The notes under the pieces: generated by a model
Seen by the model: only the letters and a program-made list of their open reading frames with translations
What the model was told of the DNA's origin: nothing
Database searches by the model: none
Made by a program: the position numbers and the translations under genes
In this document: positions 40,555 to 54,940 of the stretch, one piece after another
Layout: each line of letters starts with the position of its first letter
Position numbering within the stretch: position 1 is the stretch's first letter
DNA from: Trichopria drosophilae
Lineage: Eukaryota > Arthropoda > Insecta > Hymenoptera > Diapriidae
Assembly: GCA_030407085.1 (NCBI GenBank)
Contig: CM059587.1
Location: 95,537,001-95,601,000, forward strand
Direction: 5' to 3'
Length of the DNA stretch: 64,000 bases

Positions 40555-42211
40555 CTGAAATTATCAAAATATATTATGCACCTTTTGTCTTATAATATTT
40601 TAAAAATCGTCGATTCTGAAATTCATATGTATATTTTTATGTCAATATTTAGTGCTTAATAATAAATAACTGCTTAAAATGATTTCATAAGCTGAACTTA
40701 ACGTACTGTCTAAAGTGTGAATGAGACGAAAAAAGCTTAGTTAGTCGCAGTGCCGCTAGACGCGTACCGGACTCTCGTGGTCTTATTTTGCTCTCGTTAT
40801 AGAAATGTATTCATATTTTGTATTATAGTAGACAACTTGAATGGACGTTTCGGCACTGCTTATTTATGATATCTGACAGACATGGTTGTGGGACTAATAT
40901 ATCGTATCATTATCCATAATATTACGAATTCAAAGAGATTTATTTGACATAAAGAAAAACCATGCAAAACTATTTTGATTAATTACATTTTTCTTAGGTG
41001 TAAAATAAAAGTTTCAAAGACAGTCATTCTACTAGAGTGATGCTTTCAATCTTAAAATGGAGTGAAATAATGTCACTCTAATAAGCAAAATTTGGATCTT
41101 AACATGTGATCAAATGGTCATTTTATGTTTCAATAAAAATTCGTACAGTCAATTAGAAAGGATGTGATGGAAGTTTTACATTTTTTTGCTTGTTTTAGAA
41201 TGTTTAAAAAAATAAACAATAAACTCGACAAATGAGATACACACGTATTATTTTTTACAGATTTACGGGTTGAAACACAATTTTTAATTGTCGATGAAAA
41301 ATACAGATATGATGGACGTATTTATTGATCCTTTTTCCTCTTAAAAATGTATAAAAAACTGAATATTCTTTTAATGTGTGGCATTGTGAACGAAGTGGAT
41401 TTCGAATTTCTACGAATTCATCAGTCAAGGGTATTCTGCACAAAAAAGATGATTGATTTATTGATGCCTTTACAAGTTCATTTTATGATGATCTATTCAA
41501 CGTCATTTTTAATTACCCATTAATATAAATATCTCGCGAGTCGGAGTTTTATCGTTGGTGATTAAATTTTTTAGATGAAAATATCATCTTAAGTAGCTGC
41601 GAGTTTGACAATTCTCTAATATAAGTAATAACTGGTACATTTTAAATTGGGTTACTTATAAATATTTAAATATTTATATTTTAACCAACGAAACGTATCT
41701 CCGGTGTTTAAATTTTCTTTGCGACGACTGTAATGTTGTGTTAGTGAGATAGTCTAAGGAAATCCAATCAAATTACTTAAGCCCCTAGTCCAAAAATAAT
41801 TGGAATGTAATCGTTTCAGAATTTATCCGGAAGTTTAGAAAATCAGAAAAAAGTCCATTGTTTAAACGATATCATCCGACTTGAGCAGAATTTGGACATT
41901 ATTTATATTATTCTGTATTAGAATTATTATTGTCTGTTTGGAAATAGTATTTTCGCACTTTGAGCAAACAATTTGTTCCTTTTTTCTTAAATATTGAACG
42001 TAATTCGCCATTGCTCTTTATAATTGTTTAGAACAAACAAATTTGTAGTAACAATACGAAAAGTTGCAGCATAACCTTAGTGTTACCTGTCGATACTGAT
42101 TGAGTTTTCACTCATTAAAAGTGATAATAAATTCCTTAAATAGAATGGCTCAATTTTCATTCCACAAAGAGTGAAAATTCGCTGCAAGAAATTTGGAGAG
42201 TATCTTTTACA
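40555..42211. other. 5'-UTR intron of the SDR gene, first part; no gene seen
   Basis: It contains scattered AGAGTGA/TCACTCT words (41036-41085 and 42150-42200) related to the CACTC hairpin family at 47424 and 57779. The - strand ORF 41443-41255 has no recognisable domain. Confidence 0.4.
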
Positions 42212-42464
42212 TACACGGAGAAAACTTTTCTTGTAAGTATGACTATGATAAATGGTAATTTTGGGACAGATTTACACAATGGAAAAATTGACATTTTTTC
42301 TGATAAAAATAACTACAAGTTCTTGGATGTTCACTATTTAGACAGGTAAAATTGCAATAAAATTTAGTAATCTCTACCAGCAATTTGGCAATTTACTCCA
42401 CTCTACAAGTCTGTTCCAAAATTACCATCTGAAATAGTAGAATGTATTTTTTTTCCCCTGTATA
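42212..42464. mobile_element. Hairpin-type MITE with TACACGGAGAAAA end
   Basis: TACACGGAGAAAAC at the left is loosely paired with the right end TTTTTTTCCCCTGTATA. Internally TGGTAATTTTGGGACAGA mirrors TCTGTTCCAAAATTACCA. The same internal pair occurs in the tandem array at 49520-50530, linking the two. Confidence 0.5.
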
Positions 42465-45400
42465 TTATATGTGAAACACAAACAATAAAAAAAAATTATG
42501 TGTTAAATAGAATTTAATTGTTTTCTTTAATTAAAAAAAATTAAAACATTTAACTGCTTGTGATAAAATACATTAATTTAACACAAAAAGAAATGTTAAT
42601 TTTTAATGTGTACACTTCAAACTTTCTAAAGCGAAAATTTATCCATAGTGAATAGAGAAATTTAATTGAAATACTACTAAAAAATTGTCGTATAAGCTAT
42701 ACTACAACTAAACTGATGTGTTTAATCATAATAAATTAATCAATAATTTGATCTTTCGATCTTATTTTTCAATATATGTTGGTATAAATGTACATATGTT
42801 TAACTACATTTGTGGTCTTTTGTTTAACTTTTCTGTAAATTAAAAAATGTTGGGTATTTACTTTTTTTAATTTCTTGTAGTGAAGAACTTTTGAAAGATT
42901 TTTAAATTCATTTTTAAATAATATGAAGGAAAGTTTACGCGAAAATGTAAGTAATTAAATAACTAACTTTTACTGTTTTTAAAGTTTTTTTTAAAGAAAT
43001 TGTTTTCAAAAATATCAACAATCTAATTTTGCCTATTTTTACTGTAATTTATTGTAATTTGACAGTTTATTAACATTTTCGTATTTAAATTTTTTAGTTA
43101 TATGAGGATGTATTAGTAATAAAAATCGTAAATTGAAAATAAAAATGAATAATTCAAGCAGTTTTCTTAGATATCATAAAATCTAAATTGCAATTACATA
43201 ACATTCAAATTTTGTAATTAACTTTCTAAACTTCGTTAAAAACAAATGCAAGTTAAACAAATTGTCAACTCCATAGGCTTTTTATTTCAGTGATGTAAAA
43301 TAGTAAACCACTTTTAAACAAAATAAAAACAGTGAATGCAAAAACAAAATTATTTGGTCGCGACTTAGTGTAAATTAAAATTTATTATTAATTTCTTCGT
43401 AGAATGATATTAATGCATCAAAAATTTTATTTAAATTACTTTCTGTATCTGAATGAATGAAAAGCCACAAAATAAAACTGAAAAGTGGGCCACAAGTTTA
43501 AATATAATAAAAATATTAATCATGGTTAATAATAAATAACGAAAAACTATTAATTTGTTACTAATTTCAAAAATTACTAAACTAAAGTATTTAATATTGA
43601 CTTTTCGATTAGAAGAATTTTATTAATAATTTTTTATTTTTAGTATTTTCTAGTAAACTGACTAAATGACTAATTTTTCATCTGAAAGTAGCTTTAGGTA
43701 ATTCAGATTTAGAGAGTAGTGTTTAGTAGTTACATTCTACACTAAATCACAACCAGATTTTTTTTATATATCCTTAATTTAAATATTTAAATTAACTATT
43801 AAATTTATACTATAAAGAAATCTTGTTAAGAAAGAAAATAATCAAAGATATCTACAATCTGATTTGTAAAATTCCAGAAATTACGTAAGTAATCAATTAT
43901 TGATTTTTGTTGAAAAATAATCGAATTTCATATATTTATGAAAATACTACGCCTGTCAACTTTCGTTCAACCTATTTATATTAAAACAATAAAAAGTAAC
44001 GAGTAATGCCAAAAACGATCAAATAAATTTGCCTACAAATGGGTTTCTAAGTTTTAAAAAATCACCCTTTCTTTTACTTTATTTATTGTAAACAAAAAAG
44101 TCGCCATTAAATTCTACAAAATAATTTGATTCAATTGCAACATTACGTAAGTAACGAACACTCACTATTCCTCATACTAAGAAGATAGTGTTTTTTTTTA
44201 TTTACGTAACGAGCTCTTTTTGTTGGAAACGTAAATTACGTTCAAAATATTACCTATTAAAAATGTTTACAGTGCGAAATTCATTCGAATGGAATTTGGA
44301 ACGCGGAACATAGCGAACTTATGCTAAATTCTTCTCTACTGAGTCAAAGTCTAAATATTTCTGTTGAACTAAACTGCGAGTCACAACAAATTATACTAAA
44401 TTTTGTAAATCATTTGTAGGTAGCTTCAATGTCACAATAAAAGGTTAGAATTAATTTTTTGTTTGTTTATGAAGAAACCTCACGTCAGAATGATCTATTT
44501 TTAAAATCTTTCGATTAAAAAACAGTGTCATTTTGTGTAAAATCAAGAAACGGATTAAATCCAGACGAAAAATTAAATATATTTATTAAAAATCATAAAA
44601 TACGTTTCTACTATTAATATTATCAAATGTTACAATCCAAAATAAACATTCAGTAACAAGCTAATGTCACACGACGCTGTATTTTTCAATATTTGCGCAC
44701 ATTCACATCATTCCTATCGATTTAAAATATTTTTTTAATTCCAAAATTAAAAAATGAAATTTACAAATTTCAAAAACTGAAGATTTTGAAACATTTGGGA
44801 TTTGATCAGGTTAATTTAATAAGTACATTTTTAAACGTATTTTATTAATTTTTATTATTTTGTCCATTAAATAATCTTGAAGATCCTTATGAACAATTTT
44901 AAAAATTATTAATTTTTCACTTGTATGTCATACTGCACACGAAAATGATCTACTTTTAACTTAAAACGTAAATTAACTATTATTGAAACATTTTTTATAT
45001 TGTTTCATGCAAATAATACAAATTTCAACAAAAAAATATTTGATGTGTGTTTTTCAGGCAAGTCGAAATGTCATGTTTATATCAAATTTTATGCTACTAC
45101 ATAAACAAAAGACGAGAAGAAAATAACAATTTTTTGTTTGATCATAAAAAATATAAAAAACATAACTAAGCTCCGAAATGGCATAAAAAAAACAACAGAT
45201 TATATATTATTTACGTGTATATACTTTTCTTATTATATATTATGAGATATTTATTATTATTTAAAGTTTGTATTAGTTCATTTAATAATATACAATGTGG
45301 AGAAAATTTTTTACAACATGGAAATATACGTCTCTATTTTATTCCTCTCGATTTGTACTTCTGTTGATTGTGAGATGCATGAAAACCAACACATTTTTAT

Positions 45401-47423
45401 AAATAAAAACATTAACGAATGATTCAAAAACTACTAACATACTTTTGAATAATTTCCAGCGAAGTTTACGCACATTTAGCAATCCATGAACTGAATGGTA
45501 AACTCAAACAGATTTGTTCATAAATACAAGTGTCAAAAATGACCTTTAAAATGTCCCAAATATAGACATTTTCAAAACCAAAACTTGGAATATTGTCAAT
45601 GCAAAAAAAACTACCATAAAAACGTCAACCAAGTAATATAAAAAGTATTGTTCCCTTTTTGTCTCGTTTTTAAAATAAAAAAATAAAATTTATCAGGGAA
45701 TTCAGAGATTGAATATTTTGAACCATCAAACTGTAAAATGTGTTTTTGCAAGTATGTGAAATTTAAATTTTAAATGCGTTTCATGCATTGAAAAAAAATG
45801 ACAAATTCAATCAAATATTTGTATAACATATTCCTTTTTTTCCGTATAATTAAAATGTTCGACTATTTTGTTAAATTGACTAAATATTATGTTAGATCCA
45901 TTAAATATTTGACTGACATATTTTTGTCCGTGTAATTGAAACGTATCAACATGTGGTTAAATTTACGAAATGTTTTATTAATTCTACTAAATATTAAATT
46001 GCATTCTTTTACTCCGTGAAAAATAGTCAACTAGTAATATTTATAAAACGTCCGACGGTAAATCTTATTTTTCCTCAAAAGAATTTATAATCAGAAAAAC
46101 TAAAAATGGTAAAGTATACAAATTTTATATATTTTTGACCCAAGCACTGAATTACTTTTGTACTATTTATTAGATTCTACAGCACACATGAATTCATTTC
46201 AAATTTTGTTACCACTTTTTCATTTTCCTACGTTTTACCACCAGGCGGCAAAGCATTGGGATGCTTGACATCGCAAGCAGTTAGGTCTGGTTTCAAAAGA
46301 ATTTATGCAAGTTTATAGACTTGGTGCGAGTATGTTAAGAGCGATCGTTATAGCGAGCGAAGTTTCATACATTTACTTGAGTAAAAAATGTGACACTAAT
46401 TGAAAATAATTTATTATTAATTTTCCGTGGTTTTTATTGATAATTTTGTTATTTATGGCAAAAATTGTGACATCTTATTGCTGTTATTATTTACAATGTC
46501 GAAACCATAAAGTTTATTAAATCTGTTTGTTTTAACCAATTATTATAACCTTTGTTATTGTTATGAAATGTAGGTTTCCTATAGTTTTTGAGTATGCTTT
46601 TTTCGAATCTGACGTCCGTTTTTCGATATCACTTTCCATTTGTTAAATATGCCTACTTAAACGAAAAAAAAAACGTAGAAAAGGCGAAAACTTTTTTAAT
46701 AAACTGCAATTTTTATTGTGGAATAGTTTCGGGATCTTGTCAGACCACAAAATCTCGTGGCGTAATGAGTTTTACTAAAAGTTGGTCAATATTAAGATTT
46801 AAATTACAAAATGGCGCTATTGATACTGAATTTGTTGGTAACTTACGTTTTATTAAAATATTTTTTGTATCTTATCGTATATTTTGATGAATATGATCGC
46901 GTAGATTGTTTTTAAGTTCGCTGAATATAAATCCGTTATTAAATTTTAGAAATTAAAAATGGAGGATCCAATATGACTTTAAAAACCTCATTATACTAAA
47001 TACCAGACAATTTTTGTTTAATTTGGTCAGCCATTTTGAATCCCGGAACTCCTTCGCAATAAAAGTTGCTTTTTCCACGTTTTTTTATTGTTTTAGAAGG
47101 CACATTTAAAAACTGGAAAGTGATACCGAAAGTCGGAATTCAACTTCGAAATTAGTATATTATATTTGATAACAATATCTCAATAATCGTTATGAGGCGT
47201 AATTAGTTAAATTCAGCAACCTTGTGTTTTGTAACTATTATTTTTAGTAACCATTTTTGTCGATATTCTTGCTACACTGTTTTGTTACGGTTATAAGATT
47301 ATTTTTACTAGTAAATAAACCATTTCTCTTACCACGGTGATCTTAATAAACCATGGAGATTTTCTGAATGCATAATTGAAACTGTAAATTCCTTAGACTA
47401 TGAATATTTTTTGCGTTACACTA
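42465..47423. other. Long AT-rich intron stretch, no gene seen
   Basis: No ORF with a recognisable domain. The ORF 46588-46887 has ordinary composition but no family resemblance. A weak ATGGCGG-module relict lies at 46955-47045 (GGAGGATCCAATATG and CAGCCATTTTGAATCC). Confidence 0.4.
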
Positions 47424-47624
47424 CACTCTAAATATTTTAAAGTGAAAGTTGAGCCACTCTCCGCTAAAGGTTGCTTTTTCACTATTCTAAAGCGCAAATT
47501 TCACTTTATTAGAGTGGCAGATTTCCAGCAACTATTAGTAAAGTGAAATTTCCACTTTAAAAATGGTGAAAAAGTCACTTTTATCAGAAAGTGGCTCAAC
47601 TTTCACTTTAAAAAATTTAGAGAG
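47424..47624. mobile_element. CACTC hairpin MITE, copy 1
   Basis: CACTCTAAATATTTTAAAGT plus GAAAGTTGAGCCACT at the left mirrors AGTGGCTCAACTTTCACTTT plus AAAAAATTTAGAG at the right. Nearly the whole 200 bp can fold on itself. It matches copy 2 at 57779-57992. Confidence 0.75.
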
Positions 47625-49519
47625 CAACTTTTAAATATTTTATTGATGAGTTAATTAAATAAAAATAACTGTTATTAATTGGTACAAATATTTATGGACT
47701 TTATATTGCTAAAACTGTAATTTTCCAACCGCAAAAAATTACATGAAAATTTGTCATTTTTTATTATTAATTTTATGTAAAGTGGAATGTACAATATCAC
47801 TCTTTAAGTCCCAGAACTTTTCAGTCATCATATTTTAGTCATATTTTCAAATTTATAAATGAGAATTTTTTTATCATTTTTATCTATTTTTTTAGCATTT
47901 TCAATACACTACGGGTTTATATTACAATATAACAGTACATTTATTAATTCTATTACTTTTAGTATAAAAAAATGTACACTAAAAAACGTCCAATTGGATT
48001 GCGAAGTAATTTGCTAATTAAATACTTTTAATTATTATTTCCTACATTTTTAAGGTTGTTGATTACTAATCCAGTGTCAATTTGTTTAAATTCAACGTGG
48101 CAGATCCATTACGAACAATCCATCATGACGAACAAGATTTTGAAATATTAATCGCTAAAAGTTACTCTACAATTGTAACTGCAGATAATTAATACAGTTT
48201 GCTTTTTAGTAAAAGAAATCGTATTTTAATAACGATAACATTGCAGCATCTTAACCTAAAATATAGCAGTATATTTTACAATATTTAGTACTAACCCCTT
48301 TTTAAGAATACGTATAAAACCATAAATAAATACTTTCATTAAAATGGTCGATGGTTTCAAAATTTGTATTTACAGAATTTTGTTTAATTTAAAAATTATT
48401 GAAAACTGTTAAAAAATTTCAAAGTAAGTCGAGGACGAAAATTTTTGCGACAATTAATACAAATTGACGAACGACATTTTCAAGTCATAATTACACTTTC
48501 CTTTTATTAGGAAGTGAAGTAATAAAGATGTAAAAGTCTTCCCGAATTTGATAAAATAAAATTCTTCCACTTGGTTACACAAAAAACCAGTTTCTGCAGG
48601 CCCCTTGTCTAGTTTTTTCGCATTCACATAATCGCTAGTCAAGGATCAAGATCAAGAATGCCAAATATCGTTTTGTTTATTTTCTGCATGCGGTTTTTGT
48701 AACTTTTAAATCCCTCGTTTCAATTCATATTGAACTTGTTGTCATGGTGTGAATAATATGTAAATTTTTTGCTGAGATTAATGACAATGACGTGGGAATA
48801 AAATATGTAAAATTCGAAATATATTAAGTAATATTTGGTTTAGTATGAAATATAAATTTTTAAATTTGTTAAGTTAGTAAGTCTATAAAACTATTAGAAA
48901 AATTATAAACATAATTTTATTTTTAAATAATTTAAATGTAATATAAGTGCCAGAAAATATAGCAAAATTTAAAAACGATAAAAAACTGTTTTTTTCTTGA
49001 TTTTTTAGGATGAAACCAGTCTTAAAAGTTACATCTTCAATTTAACTATCATAATTGTTGACATTTCAAAGATATTAATATTCTAAAAATAAGAAGTAAT
49101 AATCGTTCTAGTTTCGTATTAGATATAATGTGGAATTACAATTTTTTATTTGCTTAACAAAAACAAAGAAAAACATTTTTTTTTAATTTTATCAGTTGAC
49201 TCTAGTTTTACATTTTCTATTTAAAAACAAGTATATTTTATATTTAACATTTTTCTTATATCGCTCACGTTTTTGGAGATAATTCAACAAGAAAGAAATT
49301 ATTAAAAGAAATACTCGGACACTTTAGAGGTTATGGTTGTACTTTCTAAACCCTGTTCGTTAAATTAAAGTACCATTATAAATTTCTAGCTGGCACGCAA
49401 TTAATTATAAAAATTGTACTTTTTCTTGTTGGATTTTAACCTATAAAAAATATAATTTTTCAACTTTTAGATTTTTCTTTCTTTTAAATAAAAATTGATA
49501 TAATAAAAAATTTTCTTAG
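47625..49519. other. AT-rich intron stretch, no gene seen
   Basis: Low-complexity AT DNA. A diverged module fragment (AACGTGGCAGATCCATTACG) lies near 48095. No credible exon was found. Confidence 0.4.
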
Positions 49520-50530
49520 CAATTTCACTATTCTAGATGGTAATTTTGGAACAGACTTGGAGAAAACTGCCATTTTCTTTATTTTTTGCTGTGTAGCTTA
49601 TAGTCATTTTATCTATTACAAAATGGTAATTTTTCTTGTTCGGAAATTCTGTTCCAAAATTACCAGCTTGAATGTTAAAATTCGCAAGAAAATGTTTCTT
49701 TTTGTATAGATAAAAAGTTTGTTTAAAATGACGAAAATTTGTGCCTATTTTATCAATTTAATACAAATGTTTATTCAATTTTAATTTAGTTTTTTTTTCT
49801 TTTCCTTTTAGTAAACATTTTAAGATTTTTTTTTTGTACCATGGGAATTTTACTATTCCAGATGGTTTTAGGACAGACTTCAATAGAGAACAGTGCCATT
49901 ATTTCTGGAAAAATGACTAATTTTAAAACTTTTACCGTGTAACTAGTCATTGTGTCTGGCACAAAATGGTACATTTTCTCGTTCTGCAATTCTATTTCAA
50001 AATTACCATCTGGCATTATAAAATTTTGAAGAAAATTTTTCACTGGGTAAACAAAATTTTTTTTTTTTACATAAAAAAAAGTTTGATTACAATAAAGAAA
50101 ATTTGTGTCTATTTTATCAATTTAATACAAATGTTTGTTCAATTTTAATTTAGTTTTTTTTTCTTTGCATTTTAGTATACTATTTAAGATGCTTTTTTTA
50201 ACATGGGAATTTTACCATTCCACATTCTAAATTTAGGACAGATTTGAACGAAGAAAATTATTATTATTTTTGGAAAAATGACTATTTTTCTATTTTTTTC
50301 TGTGTAACTCTAGTCATTTTATCTATTACAAAATGGTAATTTTTCTATTCTGTTCCAACATTACCATCAGGAATTATAAAATTAAAAAAAAAATTCTCGT
50401 TGTAAAAATAATTGTTTAAAATTACGAAAATTTGTGCCTATTTTATCATTTTATAAAAAATTTTAAATCAAGTTAAATTGATTTTTTTTTCATTTTCAAT
50501 TTAGCACACAATTTAAGACGTTTCGACATT
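49520..50530 (+). repeat. Tandem array of three units, about 330-365 bp each
   Basis: The word GTG(C/T)CTATTTTATCA occurs at 49741, 50105 and 50434 (spacings 364 and 329). Each unit also holds the inverted pair GGTAATTTTGGAACAGA / TCTGTTCCAAAATTACCA (variants at 49539/49649, 49860/49985 and 50215/50340). Each unit may derive from a MITE like the one at 42212-42464. Confidence 0.7.
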
Positions 50531-53500
50531 TTCCACGTGTAAAATGTGCACATTTTGTTTTCATCTCGAAAATTAGTGGAGCTTGGGAGTAATTATTACA
50601 GTAAACTCGCGTCTCATCTTGTACCGGTTTTTACTCTCTCGATTTTCCAGTGAATGTGCAACGAAAGTGATTGCAACAACCGGTTGCAATTCTTTTGCTT
50701 TCGGATTGCGACTCTTACTTTTCGCGACGTATGAATTGCGTATTATTAAGTAACGATTAAAAATCGAGGAATAGATCGACCGTTAGTTTTGCACTTGTTA
50801 ATAATTTAAAAAAAAATTTTAAAACTAAAGTTTAAACCTACAAGAAATAATTTTTATTATTTTTTCGCACTTTTATTCAATTATTTTTCTGTTGGATAAA
50901 TTGTTGTAAATAAATCTTAAATAATAGTTCGATAAGGTATATTTGGAATGTACAATCGAGTTTATTAATCCTTGATAAAAATATATGAAAATATAACGCA
51001 AAGTTCAATTTTTTAGGTAGTAATAAAAGGGAGTGATGTAGTTGTGCATCAGAAAATGTGGTAAACAAACGACGCGTCATTTTCATTATGTAATATCTGC
51101 AAGGGACACCAGATGGCGTTCAAATACAAAAATAAACTCGCGCAACAATTACTTCATGTACCGTATTTGAAGTTATAATGCAATAATAACAAATGACAAA
51201 TCCAATCTGTAATCGGTCCCAAAAAACCCCAACTAATTTACACTGAGAAAAATATTTAGTAAATTTAACTAAGTGATGAGAAACTTAGTAGAGATTTAGT
51301 TAAATTTACTAAATATTTTTCATAGTTTATTGATGAGCACTGAGATTAATTTTTTAGAAATCTACTATTATACTGGAAACATCATTTTGATTTTTACATA
51401 TTTGGCCCCTATAAATGGTTTAAATGTATACAGATATTAAACAAAAAATGTTTGAAAAATCCAGTAGATTAACCTTATGAACGTGATAATTAACTTATAA
51501 CGTAAGACAATTTATGTAAGTAACATTTTCAATAATCCCTAATGACTATAATTAGAGGTTACATTATTGCAACACGCAAGATTGTAGTTTATGCAAAATA
51601 AACAATGTTTAGTCTCTTATGTTGATTTGCCATCTTATAGACGTACATTACTGAATAGTAATTAAACTCTTACTTAATGAGTAAAATTAAATGTTCTAAT
51701 ATTTTGCATTGCAGATGAGAATACTAATTCATTAAACGCTTCTAATTTTGTAAAATATCGAACGATTTTTAATTAGTACTTTTTCTTGAAGAATAAAATC
51801 ATTTCAAAAATATTAGTTTTCTCGAGGACCAGTCGAAAATAAGTTTCATTTAAAAAAAAATACGAAATAAGAAATTTCTATTTTTATATTATTGACAATT
51901 AGCATTAAGTGAATAATGCTTTAACAAAGCTTGTCACGATCGTAACGAAGACCTCGTAGTTTATTCTACGATTGAACGAATACGAAGCTACATCAAGTCA
52001 CTGAAATTAATTCTGCAGTTTAATGCGGCTACATAAATTACATGTTTATTGCTACTTGAATAATTAAATAACAGATTATTTAGTGTCTAAATTAATTGTT
52101 ATTCTACTAGAAATTAGAAGCAGGAAAACGTTTTTATTCTTGATTACATGAATGTTTGTTCCGTTTGCAAAGTTATAATTTCCTAGTAGCTATTAAGTAA
52201 TATATTATGGCACTTGTGCGCAAAGTGGTACTTTTAACACTGTACGAAAAAGTAGTTTTCACCTTACATATTGTTCGATGAAGTCAGAAACATACATACT
52301 AAGAACAACCAAAAAGACCTCTTAAAAAGGGTCTAGTTGTAGAAGTTTGTTTTCTTATAATAATCTCGAAGGGATATTAGTTATTAGAGTTTCTTGTAAA
52401 GAATACTAGGTGGCGTTCGAATCCAAAAGTGAAATATCACTGCTATAACTACATATGCCTACTATTAATAATGTAACTTTATACTATAATAACAATATCT
52501 TACTAACTAAGACGAGTCTCTGACTTTAGGATTGTTTAAAATTCAATGCGGAAGAAAATTTAAAATTTACATCTTATTAATCATTACTTATAATGATTAA
52601 ATATTAATGATATTTATAAAAGTAAGTAATATGATAATTCATTATTATTATTCTGTGATCTCCCATTTTAATGATTAAGATCTCTTTCCTGACGCATTTG
52701 AGAGGCCTTGAAGAGTACATATTGAGTATTACTCAAAAAATTTTAAACTTTTTAACACCCTAAACAGCTCTTAAAGATGACTTTTTTCTGGGTAGAAAAA
52801 GTCTTCGTTCATTTCGCTTATCATCAAATTTACAACAGCAGGAAACGTGAAGAACCAGACAATCAATCAAGTATAATTAAATAAATGTTCGACTCCTTAG
52901 TACGATAGAATCATGAATAACATAACAATAACTTTTTTATGAAGACACTTGTTCGAGCTAACCTGTTTTAACGTGTGAGACATTTCAATTCCGGAAGCGG
53001 CAATGGTACATTATTCACCACTTATGAGCGTGACGTAACACATACTTGATCAGAAATGCGAAACTAATTATTTCGCCGATTGTAAAATAAACATAATAGA
53101 ACAAGGTGTATCGAAAAAGAAATATTCTTTACTATTTGTACTTTCGTTACGGTTTGTTTATATTGGGAATATTATATTATTGTATAAAAATACCAAATTT
53201 TAGAAATTCTGAGAAATAAACAATTTTTGAGTAAAAAAAACTTAGACTCTGTAATGGTGATTCTAATTATAAATCCTTGAAAATACCATAGAAATGAATT
53301 GAAGATTGACCAAGAATTATCGGAAATAAGGGATTTGTTTATTTCAGAAAATATTTGATCACTTCTCAAGTAAATTCTTTGGTATTTTCTAGAAAACCGA
53401 CTTTAGTAATTAGAATTACCATTACGGAGTCCGAAAATGTTATTTTACCATCTTTAATTTACGTTTTTTAGTGAAATTTCCTACCTTACCGATGGACCAC

Positions 53501-53990
53501 CTTACAACTCTCTTAAGGGACAGCTAAAGCGTCTCTGCCGATAACGTCAACACTTAAAATATACAAAATAAAAAGAAACTAGATATAATTGGTCTAGCTA
53601 GTTTTAAAGATATTTTAAGCATTTTTGATAATCTGCACCAAATGAAAACTAAGAGAATTTACAAGAATGCATTTCTATAGTGGTAAAGTGAAACTTATTC
53701 TTGTGAATTCTCACTCGTTTCTGGATCTATTTCACTGCAATTTTTCGTACATTCCTAAAAAATGCGCAAAATAGCTTTAAAATATTAATTCAACGTGGAT
53801 TGTCACTGATATATATGTTTTTTAATGAAAATACGGTGTCGGTAAAAGCGAATTTGATTAAAGCAGTGAGTGTCGGTATTAAATTAGACCTTCATTTGAG
53901 AATATGTATTTTTAATTCGATGAAACATTTACTTGGTACTAATATTACCATTTATTATGGAATTAAGCTCGCCTTTTCATTTTGTGAAAA
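50531..53990. other. AT-rich intron stretch with one perfect small hairpin, no gene seen
   Basis: Apart from the hairpin at 51247-51321, no repeat or exon was recognised. A short less AT-rich patch at 50640-50720 has no ORF. Confidence 0.4.
51247..51321. repeat. Perfect 26-bp inverted repeat with 23-bp loop
   Basis: GAAAAATATTTAGTAAATTT plus AACTAA at 51247-51272 is the exact complement of 51296-51321. Terminal CACTGAG flanks it on the left. It is probably a very small MITE. Confidence 0.75.
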
Positions 53991-53994
53991 CAGA

Positions 53995-54940
53995 ATGACA
54001 AAAAAATGAAAATCCAAAAAGATATGTCAAATTGTCCAAACATAGGGTTTGTTTTTTAAATTCTTAGGTACTTTTATTTTTGTAAAAATACCCATTTTTG
54101 GGACAGTAATAAGCGTCGATAAATGTCTAAAAGCTTAAAATATCGAGTCCACAAGGTCTAAGCTTTGATTTACCGGTATATAGTTTTTAGAAAGTTAAGA
54201 TGGCGGACCAAGAATGGAGATTAGACAAATTTTTTGTTAAACACATATTACGTTGTATTTGAATTCTTGAAATTGCAAATTTTTATGACACTCGGTATCT
54301 AGTGGGTTTTGAGGTGGCTAATTACAAATTTGAAGTCAGATTTTGAAAATCAAAAATGGCGGATCGAATATGGCGGGCGGTTTTTAAAACTCATTCATCA
54401 TCATCAAAACATTCCACTATAAGTCACATTAAACCCGAGTAACACGTTTCAAGTAGATTTCGTCAGATTTTTAAAAAACAATCTGCCACATTTGTTCTGC
54501 CATTTTGAATTAATAAAATCTGACTTCAGATTCATTTAGCGGCCGCAAATACTCCGGGATAATATGTTTCGATTTTGTTGGTATTTAAAAGGACCATCCG
54601 CCATTTTGGATTCGCTATTTTTAATTTTTAAAATCTGGATTTTCAAATTGACCTCAAAAACTACTATACCTACCAAGTGTCATAAAAATTAACCATTTTT
54701 TAAAGAATTTAAATACCAAACAATTTTGTCTGACCGCCATCTTGACTTTTAAAATGTATGTTAGGAGAATTCAAAGCTTAGACTATGAAGATGTAATATT
54801 TTAAGCTTTTAGACATGTATCCACGCGGTTTCCTGCACCAGAATAATTTTTACAAAAAAAAGTAATAACAAAGAATCTTATGTTTGGCGAAAAAAATGGT
54901 TGTATCATTTTGGATATTCATTTTTTTGCAATTTTGATTT
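53995..54940. mobile_element. Foldback element of about 950 bp with ATGGCGG modules in both arms
   Basis: The left arm words ACAAAAAAATGAAAATCC, ATGTCTAAAAGCTTAAAATA and GTCTAAGCTTTGA reappear inverted at the right (near 54925, 54812 and 54775). The left arm has modules in + orientation (AAGATGGCGGACC, AAAATGGCGGATCG) and the right arm has them inverted (CCGCCATTTTGGATTCGC, GACCGCCATCTTGAC). Confidence 0.7.

Noticed and set aside
46588..46887. 99-codon + strand ORF
   Set aside because: Ordinary-looking residues but no family resemblance, no exon partners and no splice context.
53800..54009. 69-codon + strand ORF
   Set aside because: It ends in the arm of a foldback element and shows no known domain.
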